64,000 nucleotides of DNA from Falciphora oryzae (GCA_000733355.1 JNVV01000006.1:1061803-1125802); one strand, 5' to 3'. Counted from the stretch's first letter, positions 45,649-58,839 are shown. Translations and numbers: made by a program. Notes: generated by a model from the letters alone, not told the origin.

Positions 45649-46971
45649 AGGCGAAGACCCAACGATTCCCTAGGAAAGGCTGTCCGAAAAGCCTCGAGCA
45701 GGTGAGGCCCAGGAGCTAAAACAAGCGGGCGTTAGATGGATAACTAGGCGGCAGAGGGTGGCGGTGCCAGCGTTGGCGACGCCAAGGACTTGGAGAATGC
45801 TTCGCTGTCCGCCGTGCGTTCTCGTGCAGGTACGTGTTTCGGCCTGGTGTCTTTTCCCTTTGGTTTAATATTGATGAGAAGCAGCAGCTAATAGGCCTGA
45901 CCTATTGCAGAGGTCCTTTCGTTACGCGAGTATGGGGCCTGCCTGCTAGAATATAGATAGGCGCAGCCCCTCGAAACAAAGCTACCTGGCCGGGTTTATG
46001 GTTGCCAGGTGTTTCTAGCCAGATGGTTGGTCAGGTAAGTACTCAGATAGGTAGGCAAGGGGGTAAATGGGTGGGTGGTCTGGTCAGCTTTGCTAGCCCC
46101 TTGTTTGGGTTACCGGCTAGCGGCCCGGTTTTTCGTCTGGTGTGAGAGCTGACCGGTAAGCAGAGAGCAAGCAAGAGCAGCAGGCTACTGCAAAACCTCG
46201 AACTGAAAGGTCCGATGAACAGGACAGAGTGCGACCGGACCACGCGCCTTTGAAGCGGAGGGACCACAGCTCTTCCAGACTTGGTTGTGGAGGACCCAGG
46301 TAGAGGCTCTGGGTCTGGGGTAGGCCAGCTGGGTACGGCCGAGGACGGGAAGTCAAAAGGCGAGCAACGAGGCCAGGGGGAGATAATTCAGGGCGCGGGC
46401 TTCGCGGGAGGCAGCTCAAATACCTATTCCCGGCTCCCTGATTCAACTGGACGGCGCCAGGCCGATGGGCAAGGGGGGTGTCTGTCGACATGGGCCAGGG
46501 GCGCTGCGAGTATGACGGGGAGGGCCACGGACGCTCGACGTGGAGATACCAGCACGGCCAGAAGGCTGCAGGACGGATACCTCGAGACACCACAACGGCT
46601 GCAGGGCGCCGTGCGAAGGCATGTACCTGACACCCCAGGCCACCCGGGCTCGACGGCGCATGTACCGGGATAGGCCCGGCAAGGCGAAGGTGAAATTGAG
46701 GCAGGTGGGCGTGACCGGGGTGGTATGGGGCGGGATGAACAAGGAGATCAACCGGACTGACAGCCATAGGGAGCAGAGGTACGTACCAGGACACGCCAAC
46801 CACCCAACACTGTGCAGATAGGCGCACTAGCTCAGCACGCCGCAGACACTCACTTTGTCAAGCTCTCGGGGCCCGGCTGATATCCGGCTCTCGGGCGGTT
46901 CCTTGCCCTGGGGCAGAGAACAGAGACCCAGGTTGTATTCACGCCCCTCCTCCTTCTTTGTTTGTGCGTGG

Positions 46972-47008
46972 GTAGGTAGGTAGCTACCTAGGTGTGTAGG
47001 TAGGCACC
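46972..47008. repeat. TAGGTA/TACCTA inverted motif cluster
   Basis: Three TAGG units followed by CTACCTAGG and then TAGG repeats, able to form a short hairpin or present palindromic sites. Similar clusters recur through this gene-free region and before other genes in the window. Confidence 0.6.
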
Positions 47009-50000
47009 CACTTGGCTGACTGACAGCTGAGTGAAACAGGCTGGTCGTCTTGGCCAGCGTGATCTGGACGAAAGGAGGTAGGCAGCGAGGGTGAAGGCCG
47101 GGGCTAGGCAGGTGCCTGCGTTGTGGTGGATCTCGGTATACCAACAAAGCTGGAGTTGCTGGAGGGCAGGTTGCAGCGGATGGCGTATGACAGCGTGGGC
47201 GGCGTGGAGCCGGGCGGATTTTCAATGTTTGGTTCCTGTCTTTTTTTTTTTTTTGGGCTGGGGTTGTTTGTGTTTGGGGTCCGTTGTTTGGTGTTTGGTA
47301 GCGGGCAGACTGCGAGGCGTGCGTTCCAAAGTCTGGTTGTGTGTGCGGGCGCGGCAGGGGGTTCCTGCGCTGGGCTCGACTGGACCGTGGTGCAGATTCT
47401 GTTTTTGGAAGTTGGGACACACTCTCTCCGAGAGCCGGCCTTCCTTCCGCGGCAGGCTGCCCTCGCTGAGCCACAGGGCCGAAAAACAGGCTGGTCCACA
47501 CAAATTTCGCCGCCGTCTGGAGGGGCCTTCGATGCGGGGGTTGGGACGCTTTCTTTTCGGCAGGCACGGATGGCGGCTCGGTCGAGGGCAACGGGGTCGA
47601 TGAAACGGCAGCCGGGTGCGCGGTTGGTTGTGTGGCTCGTTGGCTGGTTGACCAGCCGGCCGGCTAGGTACCCTATGTCTCTGCCTGTTGCATTCGGCAT
47701 TCACGGCATAGAGCCTCTTAGCTGGAGGCCTCGTGTAAGTGACAATACGATGGGACGTGGTGGGCGCGACGGCAGCAGGGCAAGGGGAGGCACCATGTGA
47801 CCAGCACCACCGCCTGCACCACCCCTATCCGTGTGAAACTTGTTCGAACAGATATCCGCACGCGGATCCAGAAGACGGACGGGGCGGCTAGGCAGGTGGC
47901 AGGTGGCACTCTTGCCGCCCGGGCAAGACGGTCACTGGGTTGGAAAGCGGGTTGGGCTGGGCTGGCTTGGACTGGGTACATCCCGTCTATTGGCTTCAAC
48001 CCTAGTCCACGACAGCGGGCAGACTTCTCTGGGGTCTCAAAGAGGAAGAGCGGTGGAATCATACCTGGCGACTGGCACGTGCCTGCATCTTTGCAGGAAC
48101 CCCTAACACCGCCCCGTCAGGGGAGGGGCAAGGAAGGAATGGGGAGAACGAGAAACAGAAAGATAAGAGGAAGATTGATTATGCGTTGGTGGGTGAACCC
48201 GACAGCTGCTTACCGTGGATAGCAGGACTATTGACAGGAATATTCACACACCCGTCTCATCAATCTCCTAGACAACCGAGGCCAGACAAAGGGGCGATGG
48301 AAAGATGCGGACGACGGCCACGGCTGGCCCTGGATCACTAAACAGAGTTATTACGACTGCGGCGCCGCTTTCCAAGGAACCAGGCACTCGCCGCCCTGGC
48401 TGGACCCTGAGAGCGCAGGTTTCGTGGGGAGGGCGACGGAGTGAGCGAGGGCGTACGTACTGGGCGCTTGGTCGGCGGGTTTCCGTTGTCCAAGATTGGA
48501 CCTGAGCTGATCTTCCCTTCTTCTTAACCCCTCTCCTGCGGGAATCTTCCGTTAAAAACGAGTGATGAATATCGACAGATAATCGCGCCCGGCGCTCCTA
48601 TTATGATTAGGAGCAGGGGACCTGACCGCAAGTCGGAACCCAGAAGACCAGCCTGCTGCTCTAGGTCGAGATGTGTTGGTAGACAGCCAGCAGCCAAGGG
48701 GAAAGTGGCTTAGAAAGACAGGCCGGGATCCTTCCCCGGAGTCTTCGTTCTCGTCTCGTTTTGTCTCGCCTCTATATCTCTCGGTTCATGGGGCTCGACA
48801 CGAGTTATATGCATGGGCTGAGTGGACCGGGAAGTGACGAGGTGCGGGATGCCGAACTGATCAGACAAGCACCCTGCCCCTGGTCATGTATTGGCAGCGG
48901 GAGATCACAGATCGCTCGAGCTGCCGGCGGAGAGGACGCTCGGAGGGTCACTCGGAGGGTTGGGTGTTGCATGTCGCCAAGGTTCAGGTGCGTGGCCCAG
49001 TCTACAAGGTCGTGGCCCGAGGATGTAGGCAGGTAGAGGTAGGGATGGATGTACGTAGACACCAGGGTACCTCCATCCAGCCAGAAAGAGAATACGTGGG
49101 TGAGAGGAGGGAGATGGCGCACCGCACAGCCGCTCACCCCTGTACCTTCTTCCACCTAACATCCAGACAGCGATGAGCATGGCAGCGGCCTAGGCGGACA
49201 GAGCCCAGACTTTGGATATCATGCCCACTCTAACTTGGAAGAATCGGATCTTTGCCCCGGTTCGTAGATTTTGAAACGCATGCTAGCGAAAGGCTCCAGC
49301 TCGCGTCAGTCATAGAGAAAGCCAGCGCTGCAGCCGTTCTAGGCAAGGGGCAACAATCTAGAATATTAACCGACTTGATATGCAGCAGGCATAGTGTCAC
49401 GGGCTAGCTGGTCTATCCACCCGCATGGCCGTGGCAGACAGTCGAATGCAGACCCCAGAGGGTGTGGAGTGGGGATATTTCCAATAAACCCGTTCTTCCC
49501 ATATAATAGCCAGTCAGTTCGTTGCTGAAGCCCATGGGTGAAGGAGATGCCCCATATCAGCCTCTTAGGATCTGATACTGGCCGGGAGGAGGGCTTGCCG
49601 GATGCATGCCCCAGAGGCCGGTAGCTACCATGGCTATGAGCCCATATGGTGACCACGTACCGTGTTTAAGATAGGGCTGCCTGGGTGTCGGTGGACTGCG
49701 CTGCTGTTGCTTGGAATCCATAGGTGATGGCCCACCAGGGGTCAGTTCCCAATGGTTCGTCCCATATTTCGTCCCAATTTTTTTTTTTTTTTTTTTCGTC
49801 CCGTCAGAGCAGCGATCCGCACAATCCGCCATGCATCCTTCAAGGCTCGCTCCCACGGCCCGTGAAATTGGCAAAAAAACCAGCTTGGGATGGGGCCTTT
49901 TTTCCGGCCAGGGGTCTTGCCACACCCATGTGCAGTCCACTGCCAGCCGGACAGGGAACAGCCCGCGGGCGAAGAGAAGAGCCCAGCAAGAATCAAGAAT

Positions 50001-50357
50001 AGAGGGTGTTGGTGGGTGTGGGACAACAACAACACCCCTGAACGATGCGGTCAAGGTCTAAAAAGCATGAATGCAGGAACGTGCCGATGTCCCTGAGGTA
50101 ATATACAGCGGGACAGTGCCGGGCCTTTGCCCGGTGACACCAGTCGGGCGCGAAACAAGTCCTTCCTAGGTAGGTACCTATGGAGTTAGGACAAGCAAGT
50201 GTTGTGGAGGCCGGGGTGGGTGATCGCATACTCTGACAGCGGGGTTTGTGTTATGCAATGAGATGGATGGATTCGCATTATCAATAGCCCCAACAACAAT
50301 CAACGTCGTCGTTAAATCCCGCCGTTTAGCCCTCGGACAAAATGCCATGAGGGCCCG

Positions 50358-50384
50358 GGTACCTACCTAGGTACCTACCTCACC
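50358..50384. repeat. TACCTACCTAGGTACCTACC palindromic cluster
   Basis: Overlapping TACCTA and TAGGTA units with a CCTAGG centre, of the same type as the cluster at 46972-47008. Confidence 0.6.
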
Positions 50385-51333
50385 ACTACGGATGTCTGTG
50401 GGCGGGCAACCGGCAGCTCCTCGATCCCCTGTCAGATCCCGACACGAGAAATTCCCAGGCACCGCATACCACCACCCTCCGGCAAGGACGGCAAGGATTG
50501 ACCACCCCTTACCTTTATCCTAGCTTTACTGCACTCTGCAGAGCGGCGCCGAGGCGCAATGGATGTGTGGCCATCTCCCGGCCGGAGACATTACGGCGGT
50601 ATAGGCGCTATGCAGCGGGCAGTCAAAAAGCAACTCTTGGGGCTTTGAGTTTGCCACATGTCCGCAGGCTGCGGTCGGGGCCCGCGGGCATGCGACACCG
50701 CGTGCGCTAGAGGTTTTTTTTTTTTTTTTTTTTCACTCGGGCACTCGGGTATGTCTGGGTGTCATTTTATCAACCAACGTTCTCCGTAGCGTCCGGGAGT
50801 TGGTCGGCCGGATCTGTAGGCCTAGTCGGCGGGAAAGCTGGCACACTGGGCAGCGCGCGCCACCAAGCCGAGGGCACCAGACCCAATCGCATTCTCAGCA
50901 CGAGTGGCTTTACAGTTTGCTCTTTTCTTTTCCATTCTTCAGCCCCTTCCATATCACTACCGAAACCGCACACCGACGTCTCGGAAACGGCCAACTGGGC
51001 GCACGTAGAAGCTCAGACCTCAGACGTCTACCCGCCCAGAGCGGAAGAGGATTGCTTGGCAACGATACTGTGGCTTGACTTGGTGGCTGGGAAAGCCCCA
51101 GCCAAGTCAGACGGAAATGGCGATCTGCCTAGATAGGATAACAACAAGAAGCCGAATAAGCAAGCAGGCGGAGACGGGTCGGGGTTTTTTTTTTAAATTG
51201 CCTTTTTCTTTTTCTTTCTTTTCTTTTCCTCCCCTCCCTTTTTTTCATTTTTCTTGCTTTTTTTTCTTGGTTTTTGGACGGGTACCCATCCAATTGTCGG
51301 AGCCAAGCACAGGTAAGCCCCATCATGGGATGA

Positions 51334-51365
<32 letters not shown>

Positions 51366-51820
51366 AGAAGGTATGTCTGGTCTTTGACGAGCCGAAGACA
51401 GCATTGAAAGGTTCAAAGCAATGCTCCGTATCCTTTAATTTCGTTCGTCTACGTGCGCAACAGAGTCCCGGGACATGTTTATGTATTACCATTGTTTTCG
51501 CCTGGCCACACGCGGCGCCAAACGGCCGACACAACTAAGCGGGCAGGGAGGTGACACCGGATCGGGTAGATCCAGCTGGCTGGTAAATGCCCCCGCCCAC
51601 CGGTCTGCGTGGGACAGATCTGATTCCCGCCAACCCGAAGCCCTACGTCGCACGTACGACGTCGGCAGGTGGTATGAACCGTACTTGCTATGGGCAGGCG
51701 ACGTAGTACAGCTTCCAAAAGCAGCAAGGATGGATGCACTGAGTTCTTCGCTCTCTCTTTGACGTATATATCTTAAACGTTTACCATCTCCGTCGGGGAC
51801 TTGGTACGGTATAAAGTTAT

Positions 51821-51849
51821 ATAGGTACCTGCCTAAGGTACCTACATAC
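51821..51849. repeat. TAGGTACCTGCC / AAGGTACCTAC motif pair
   Basis: Two GGTACC-centred palindromic words about 15 bases apart, another member of the same dispersed motif type. Confidence 0.55.
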
Positions 51850-54800
51850 TAGCTAGACGCAGCAGGTTTCCGCACCCAAACTCGGCGCGGAATAGCTGGC
51901 TGCTAAAGAGAGCAAATGGAGGCCTCGACCAAGGAGATCGAGATTGATCCTCGTCCAGGGTCTTCGTCCCCCTGATGGAAATGTGGGGGGTTCCCCGAAC
52001 TGAAGCGAGACTCCATCGTGGTTGGCAATGCTGTGGAGGAAATGAAAGAACCGACGATGAAGCTACGGCGATAGCTCCAACAGGGCGACGGGCCGAACGC
52101 CGAGCTCGTAATAGAAAAGTGACGTCGAAAAAAAGGATATCTGTCGATCAAACTCGAGCCGGACTGCCGAGGACGCGAGCTCTTGCTCTGTGGTACGATG
52201 TATGCGTACGACTGATGTCGTACCCAGGACTGGGCGAGCTAGATTCCCCATTCGGGCATGCCTGGTGCCTCAGTAGCCGCCATGACCCCGAATCAGCATC
52301 ATCACCAGGCCGGTTGAACCAAGGGCCAAGCCGAGCTTCACACAACACACCCATTCTCGCCCATAAGCCTACAAGACTTCACACGCACACCCACACGCAA
52401 CGAGACCAGCGACCAGCTTTTGCTAGCTGATGGCCACAGTGATGCCACACTGATACGGGAGGAAGGAGGAAGGTGGGCCTCGCCGTGTTCCTCACCAGCC
52501 AAAAGTCCGGGCGCGGGCGGACAACGGGTGTCGGTGCTGAAAACCCCCCCTGCCGAATGCGGCAACTTATCCCGGCCTGGCTACCCGCCCGTTTGCTCGC
52601 CTGCTGTCCATTTGCCCTTGTCGCCGCTTCTTTGAGATTCAATGACCTTGTCCCGTTCTTCTCCAGCCCTCGCCTCGGGAGAACCCGACTCCTGCCACGT
52701 CAAAACATTCGAGCTAGCTGAAGGCGGGACACGCCAGCAGCCTCCCATTCCATGGCGCGTGCTGGCAATATCCGCCTGCTTTTCCACCCTTACCTCAGTA
52801 GGCAGGTGTAAGCTACCCCGACCAGCAAGGTGGCACGCGTCCGCGCAGGACGCCTGCCCATCGAATAATCCCTCCCAGGTGAGCAGTTGGTTCCTGTTTG
52901 ATCTTCTTTAGCCAGAATGCTCGCCCTCCTCTCACCTCATCTCCCCCTCCTGCCAACCTGTTCTGCCACGACATCCCATCTCGGATCCAGGGAACGGCAC
53001 CTTCTGGAAGTCCAGCCGGTTTTGAAAAGGATCCGTCTACGTCAAGCTACCTGCCTAGGTACCCAACCTAAGGTAGCCAGCCAACCCAGAATGGAAGCAT
53101 GACAAGCGACTGAAGGACCTCGCGGCGTCCATCCGAACCCGCAGGAAGGACCGGTCGGGCCAGACCAACAAAGATGTGTGGGGTCGCAATTCCCGTTGAA
53201 AGCTGTTGTTTGGTCAATGGATCCTGAAAAATGCAGGAACCGGCCCCTACACGCCCGCATCCCGTGCATTTTTTTTTATATATTAGTTTGTTTCATTCCC
53301 GAGCCCTCGCTTCTACGGGGTGCCGTCAATGACGCTGTCACAGCAAGAGTGCCACACACTCACTAGCACGGGTGGCAGGTCGTATGCGCTTCCGGGGAAG
53401 GCGATGCATGTTCACGAAACGAGTTTTCGCGCCTCGCTAGCTTTTGTTCCGAACCTTCATCCGCCTCCCAAAGGAGAAGGTGTAATATCTTATTTCCTCC
53501 CATAACGCTATTTGGCGCAGGAAAAATCGGACGCCGAGTGGGAAAAGGCAGACAAAGATGCAAGCGACGGCGTGATTTGGTGTTGCGTCTTTACCCGTAG
53601 AGTCAACAACCCGAGCGACCCTATACCTTTCACCGCCTGGGCACCCCGTTTTCTTTTTCTTCCGCCGCAAGTTTGATGTGTAGGATTGTCTCCAGGGACG
53701 TCAGCTCTCGTCCTTGGTTAGGCAAACTGACGTCTTCGGTGTCTCAACACCCGGGCATGCCACTTCGCCAGGCTGGGCCCTATTTACTTCTAGAAGGAAG
53801 ATCAATATGCCGCTCGCCCGTGTCTTTCCCGCCTCGCTCTCTCATTGTTTTTCTGCCGTACAAGACGACATGATAGACGCGCATCCCGTCCGGCAGTGTG
53901 CTCCTGCCTGCAGAGCCTCAGAGTTCCATCTCAAACGACGGGAACCACCATCTGAACACGTAGCATGGATGGGACCCAAATAAGCATTGCTCAGGAGTTG
54001 CATCGCATCAGCTCGCGCGGTACTGCATGCGAAGCGCACGTAGCTCGTCGGGAGCTGTTTGCTGGTGGCGTCGTCGGATGATACCCAATCTTTCGCCTAC
54101 CCACTTCTCTCTCCCTTTTTTGCCTGCCGACCTACCCAGATTCGTCTGCCCTCCTCATGCCTGGCTCATGTGGTCCATTTACATCCTCTCCTTTTCGCTA
54201 ATACTCAAGACATCAAGGAAGTTGGGACCTCGAAGTCGACAAAAATGCCGCCGCCGACATGTCCCCGGAGTGCCGGGAATCCCCCGCATGCAAGATACAG
54301 CCCGGATATCAGGCTATTGGCCGCTGCTAATTACTCTCTGCTATTGAGCCATTCTCAGCAAGAAGATATCGCCATACCCCCACAGGAGACTGCTGAATAA
54401 CGCCCCGGGTCCCAAGGTCGGGAAATAGGGAAGGCTTCCGAGGTCCGCGTTTCCGACAGGACAGTGGCGACAGCCCCGATGACAACAAATGCGATGGATG
54501 AATAGGCAAGACGATGCTGGTTAGTCTCGGGTTGAAAGGAGAAGATGAAAGCAAGGAAAGGAAGAAATCAGGAGCAATCAGCCCTCCCCATCTCGGGCCT
54601 TGGCGCCAGGGGCAGCGGCAACACAATATATTATGTGCCCATCACCGTCGTCGTGATTGGCGGTCGGACTTGCGGCTGAGCTGGCTACAATCGTCGACTA
54701 TTCTGCATGCATCTCGGTAGCTCTTTGGCAATCTGGGTGTGATTCAGTCGTCGGCACTCCATCCCGTGCTCCCAGAGCCGCCCACGGACGACATATAACT

Positions 54801-55356
54801 TGGGTCTACGTAAAGAAAAAAAAAGCATGCCTCCATCCCCGATGACCCTTTCATATTAGGTTAGTTGATAATACAAAGAAGCATCTTGGTTTCGGCTCCT
54901 TGGCAACAAGTAGACGCACCAGGGTGTACCTATCTTCATATGGAATGAAGGAACGGGAAGTGTCAATAGGAAAAACTCAACAACTACCGGCAGCCATGTA
55001 CTGGGTCTAGGTACATCATAATCGTCGGTAGGCATGCATGCCAGAGCAGAATAGAGCCACCCCTGCAACAAACTTTACTATATATGGGCGCTACACACAC
55101 TAGTAGGGCGGACGGTAGTCAAGAGCCAGTGTAGGATAGTGGTTGGACTCAGAGGACTGGCGAACCGCTCCGGTGGCGTCAAGGGGTGTCGGAAAATATC
55201 TTCTCTAGTTGCTATGTAGTCTATATGAGGTGGATATCCAGATACACGTTGAGCGGGGTAGAGTGGCAGATGGCAAAGGGAGAGACAGAGGCAAACCCGG
55301 CCCCCTCGCCTGCGCGGCACTTGGGTGCCACCTCTCCACGGCCAGGGGCGGATGCT

Positions 55357-56920
55357 TCACGGCCCTCGGCCCGCAGCTGCGTTAGCCTCGTCCGCCCTCT
55401 GAAGGCACTCTTCGATCACTGTCCAGAACTTAGAAATGTCCAGACCCCTGGGTATCATGACGCCCTCGACGCCCTCGGGCAGCAGGGTGGCAACCGTGCG
55501 ACCGGTGTGTGCCCCTGCTTTGGCCTCCTCGTGCGTGCCCTCGGTGTTGACCGTGACAGCGAAGCGCTCACGCCGCCTTGTGGCAAGCGGCGACGACGTG
55601 CTCTCGGCTCGGACATCGTAGTCGTAGAATGGGATCTCCCAGCCGTCCGCTAGGCCCTGCAGCGCGACAGCTACGGCGACAGGGTCATGCAGAGGAGGTC
55701 CTTGATCGATACCGAAGACGGTCCTAGAAAAAAGGTGAGTGGTGTTGTTTTTTTCCCCAGCACATGGAGATGCCAACGAAAATCTAACGCAGGAAAAAGA
55801 GGACCGATGCTCTGTGATAGAGAAACTCACCTGTAGGTTTCGGCAAAGAAGTTGAGTAGCTGGACAAGCATTAGCCGGAGCGTCGTCTTGGGCTTGCCGT
55901 CAGCGGTCGGGGTGGCTTGGGAGCCGTATAGAAGAAGGTCCTGGACGTCCTTGGTCGCCAGAACAAGATGGGTGATATCAAGAGGTATTATGGTGGTTTT
56001 CTTGGCCAATGCTTCGTTACTGAAGATGGAGTGGGCTGCCTCCGGGTCGACTAGGATGTTGAACTCGGCCCATTGGGTCCAGTTGCCGATGCGGGCGACG
56101 CCGTCGACCTGGCCCATAACGGCAGACGTGAAGTTGTGCCCGATGGCACCGCCCATGATGGAGAGCCCAGCGATGTGGTCGACCAGCTGGGGGTACTTGG
56201 CGATGGCCTCCGCAACGTTGGTCACGGTGCCGGTGGCAATGATCCAGGCAGTACCGGGGGCCTGGGCCAGAACGGCAGCGGCCATGGCATCGACCGCGGG
56301 CACGGACCTGTCGGGACCGCGGAGGGGCTTTGGCAGCAGGTCGGTGCCGTCAATGCCGGACTCGCCGTGGATGTCGGTCGGGGCGTGCAGCGGCGGCCGG
56401 ACCGAGGCCTTGGCGGCGCCGGGATAGACGGCGACTTGATCATGCTTGCCGATCGCCGTGAGTACGGAGGTGGCGTTGTATGTAGTTTTCCTTCAATGGC
56501 GGTTTCCATGCCCATGTCAGCCGGCAAGTCTCAGCGTCTTTTTGATCCGTGTGCCCGGCGGCCCGAAAAAAGTATCCATGTCATGGGAACTCTGACTTAC
56601 TCCAGCGATGCGTTCCCAAACACAGTTGAGATGCCCAGAAGCTTGATCATGGGATGATAGGCAGCTAAGAGAATTGCAAAAGCGTCCTAGTTGGGAAGTC
56701 ACGAGGGCGAGCGTTAGCAGCTGCCCTCGTTGCATCCGCATTGCGCTACATCCCGCGATGAGGCTCTGCGTCTCACGAGCTAACCCTGTCCCCTCACTCG
56801 GGTGAGGACGCCTGACATAGCATACACGGCTGGCACCGCATTCTAGGACTGCTTTCTTCTTACATCATGGCCGGGGTCGCAGTCGAGCCAGAGTGGCACG
56901 GCTTGAGGCCGTGTAGACAT
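55357..56920 (-). CDS. Inosine/uridine-preferring nucleoside hydrolase
   Basis: Hydrolyses the N-glycosidic bond of ribonucleosides in purine/pyrimidine and NAD salvage; related to yeast Urh1. Four exons: 56920-56864, 56686-56601, 56490-55831 and 55723-55357, giving 389 residues. The calcium-binding signature DCDPGHDD (residues 13-20) is split exactly between the two last aspartates by intron 1 (177 bases). It continues as AFAILLAAYHPMIKLLGISTVFGN, typical of the family. Exon 3 carries the core (WIIATGTVTNVAEAI, LSIMGGA, NILVDPEAAHSIF). Exon 4 has LHDPVAVAVAL with His280 in the usual active-site position. There is no signal peptide, so it is probably cytosolic. All four junctions keep phase and restore conserved text. 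Confidence 0.93.
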
Positions 56921-58067
56921 TTTATTAAAGATGAAGGTAGGGAATGCGTTGGTGGGCTGTTCCAGATTCTGATGGTGGTGGTAGCGAAGTAAGACGAGTT
57001 ATCAATGAGATATTGATAGGTGCGGATGCCACCTTGCACGGTAGCACTGGTTCTGCGCCCGCAATCCGAGGGGATGAGTTGAGCGCCAGCTAGAGATCAG
57101 AACCAACCTCCGCAGCGAGCAAGAGTCATGCCCAGCGCTTCTCGGCAGGCTAGGCTACAAGAGACTGTTATGAGTGTGGGGGCTGACGGGCGGCGGCATA
57201 GCATTGGCTTGAGGTGGGATGTCATCAAGGTCATGTCCGGGGTGGTGGGGCGGGCCGTGAAGACATAATGGCGGCATCAACGGTCAGGTACCCGCATTGC
57301 ATCCCAATCAACAATCTGCGAACGCCATTCACCCTCATGAGCCACTCAAGTACCTCTGTGTCGGGACATACACACCAAAAAGCCAGCTAGCTAGCAGCGG
57401 TTGGACAGTTGAAGGCGGGCGGTTGTTGGATCTGTCGGGTCGTCTGAGACCATGCGCCTTGGATCCCGTGTGAGCATTGGCGTTGCGTCTCGCTGCACAT
57501 CAAAGTGGCCCGCCCCCGCATTCTCGCAAATGCTTTTGACGATTTTCGCATCATTGAACCTTTGACACTGATCGAAACCTCGCATCCCGACACGTGGCGA
57601 GCCTTCGCTTACGTGCCGTCCCTTATGCGAGCGGCCAAGCGCAGTGGTTAGTGTCCAGGCCATCAGCTGACGGCCCAGGGTGTTTTCGAGGTCGGTTGGT
57701 GTCTCATGTTTGCCGGAGGACACTGTGATAGCATACGCGGGGACACTTGGGCTCCTCTCCATCCATCCGTCTCTTCCATCCTGATCCTACGCTATTTTGC
57801 CCGCTTCAACGCTCTTCGTAATTTGGCTGGACTGGTGTGCAGGCCCCTTGATAATAGGATTCCGAGACGTATCATCGCCGCTGCCATCATGTCGCTGCTA
57901 TTGTGCCGAGACAAGCTGATCGAGCGCATCACGGTCCCCATTTGTGTTGCGCCATATGGCAGGTATGATAGAATCGGCCCAAGTTGTCGGCTCCGTCACC
58001 ACTTGCCCTATCTTTGTCGGCTGTGGGGGCTGACCGTCTGTCACTATTCAACCTCAACGCCCTGTTA

Positions 58068-58286
58068 ATGGCGTCGACTCGGCAGCGTGCGGCAAAGCAG
58101 CTGGCTGAGCTTTTCTTTGGCAGCGACACCAGCCTAGAGCTTTCAGAATCTCTGCTACACCAATCTAGCACCTCGATCAAGTCATCTGCGGCCTCAGGGG
58201 CTGCAAGCGCAACCAGCAGCTCCAAAGAGAGCAAAGACACCGGGAGGTCTGGTCGGATAACGTCCGTCGCCGATAAACAACGATAG
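58068..58286 (+). CDS. Possible short open frame, 72 residues
   Basis: An ATG-started frame (MASTRQRAAKQLAELFFG...) with a helical start and a Ser/Ala/Lys-rich end. It has some protein-like character, but no family is recognised, and the upstream frame is closed by stops near 57966-57971. It could be the last exon of a small gene, a relic or chance. Confidence 0.2.
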   Translation: MASTRQRAAKQLAELFFGSDTSLELSESLLHQSSTSIKSSAASGAASATSSSKESKDTGRSGRITSVADKQR

Positions 58287-58829
58287 CTGCAGTGCCGCCT
58301 TGCGTAGGCAGGTAGATAGCCCGCAGGTGAGACACAGTAGCTTATAGGTTGTCTATTTTGGTCGCGAGACGGGCTTTCAGTCGTATATCGGGGTGATGGC
58401 CTATCAGGTGGCGCTCGTGCCGACCATCACGCGGATGCAGAATCGCTCGAGTAAATGGTATTTTCAAAGCGAGGAGAGTAGACACTGAAGGCACAGCCGA
58501 TAGTTGTTTTCGTCTTGGAAGAAGCGAGCCACTTCTGGCCTGCACCACGCAATTTTAGGGGTAGTGCATTATTGTCGTGGGAAGACTCAAAAAGTACCAT
58601 CACCAAGACGAAGTAAAACCCAGATTAGCAACATAGATGCTCGCAAGTAAACGCGTTTTGCCGATAGGTATACGCTTTGTTGCAAGGGACTTATTCGAAT
58701 GTTAGCAAGGAAATAAAAGGGGAACGTACGGAAAAAGAGAAGAAAGAGGGAAAAACGGTTGAGGCATAAAACAAGCGCGAGCGAGGCTAAGGTCGATACG
58801 TGACGTTAAAAAGGCAGCAAAAATAAAAG

Positions 58830-58834
58830 AAAAA
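58830..58834 (-). terminator. Pol III terminator of tRNA-Cys
   Basis: T5 run on the minus strand five bases past the tRNA 3' end, followed by more T-rich sequence, as required for RNA polymerase III termination. Confidence 0.7.
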
Positions 58835-58839
58835 TGTTA

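Larger units (their letters stand above)
45649..55356. other. 9.7-kb gene-free region upstream of the zinc-cluster gene
   Basis: No frame in this region shows a domain, sustained codon bias or splice-linked conserved exons. The longer frames (for example minus 46827-47591 and 46117-46827) are Pro/Arg/Ser-rich with no motif. Base composition is moderately GC, not the AT-rich TpA-rich pattern of RIP-mutated repeats, and I see no terminal repeats or transposase. Homopolymer runs occur at 47241-47254 (T14), 49778-49796 (T19), 50714-50733 (T20) and 51333-51350 (A18). TAGGTA/TACCTA inverted words recur at about 46046, 46972-47008, 50164-50180, 50358-50384, 51821-51849 and 53045-53079. The region may be a very large promoter, a long spliced leader or a source of non-coding RNA. 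Confidence 0.55.
56921..58839. other. 1.9-kb intergenic region
   Basis: Between the nucleoside hydrolase start and tRNA-Cys. Apart from a weak short open frame at 58068-58286, I see no gene. The last 300 bases before the tRNA are A-rich. Confidence 0.5.

Noticed and set aside
46117..47700. Several 200-250-residue minus-strand frames in the gene-free region
   Set aside because: Pro/Arg/Ser/His-rich translations typical of GC-rich non-coding sequence; no splice-linked partner.
45649..55356. RIP-mutated transposon as explanation of the gene-free region
   Set aside because: The stretch is not AT-rich, lacks the TpA excess of RIP and shows no terminal repeats or transposase remnants by eye.
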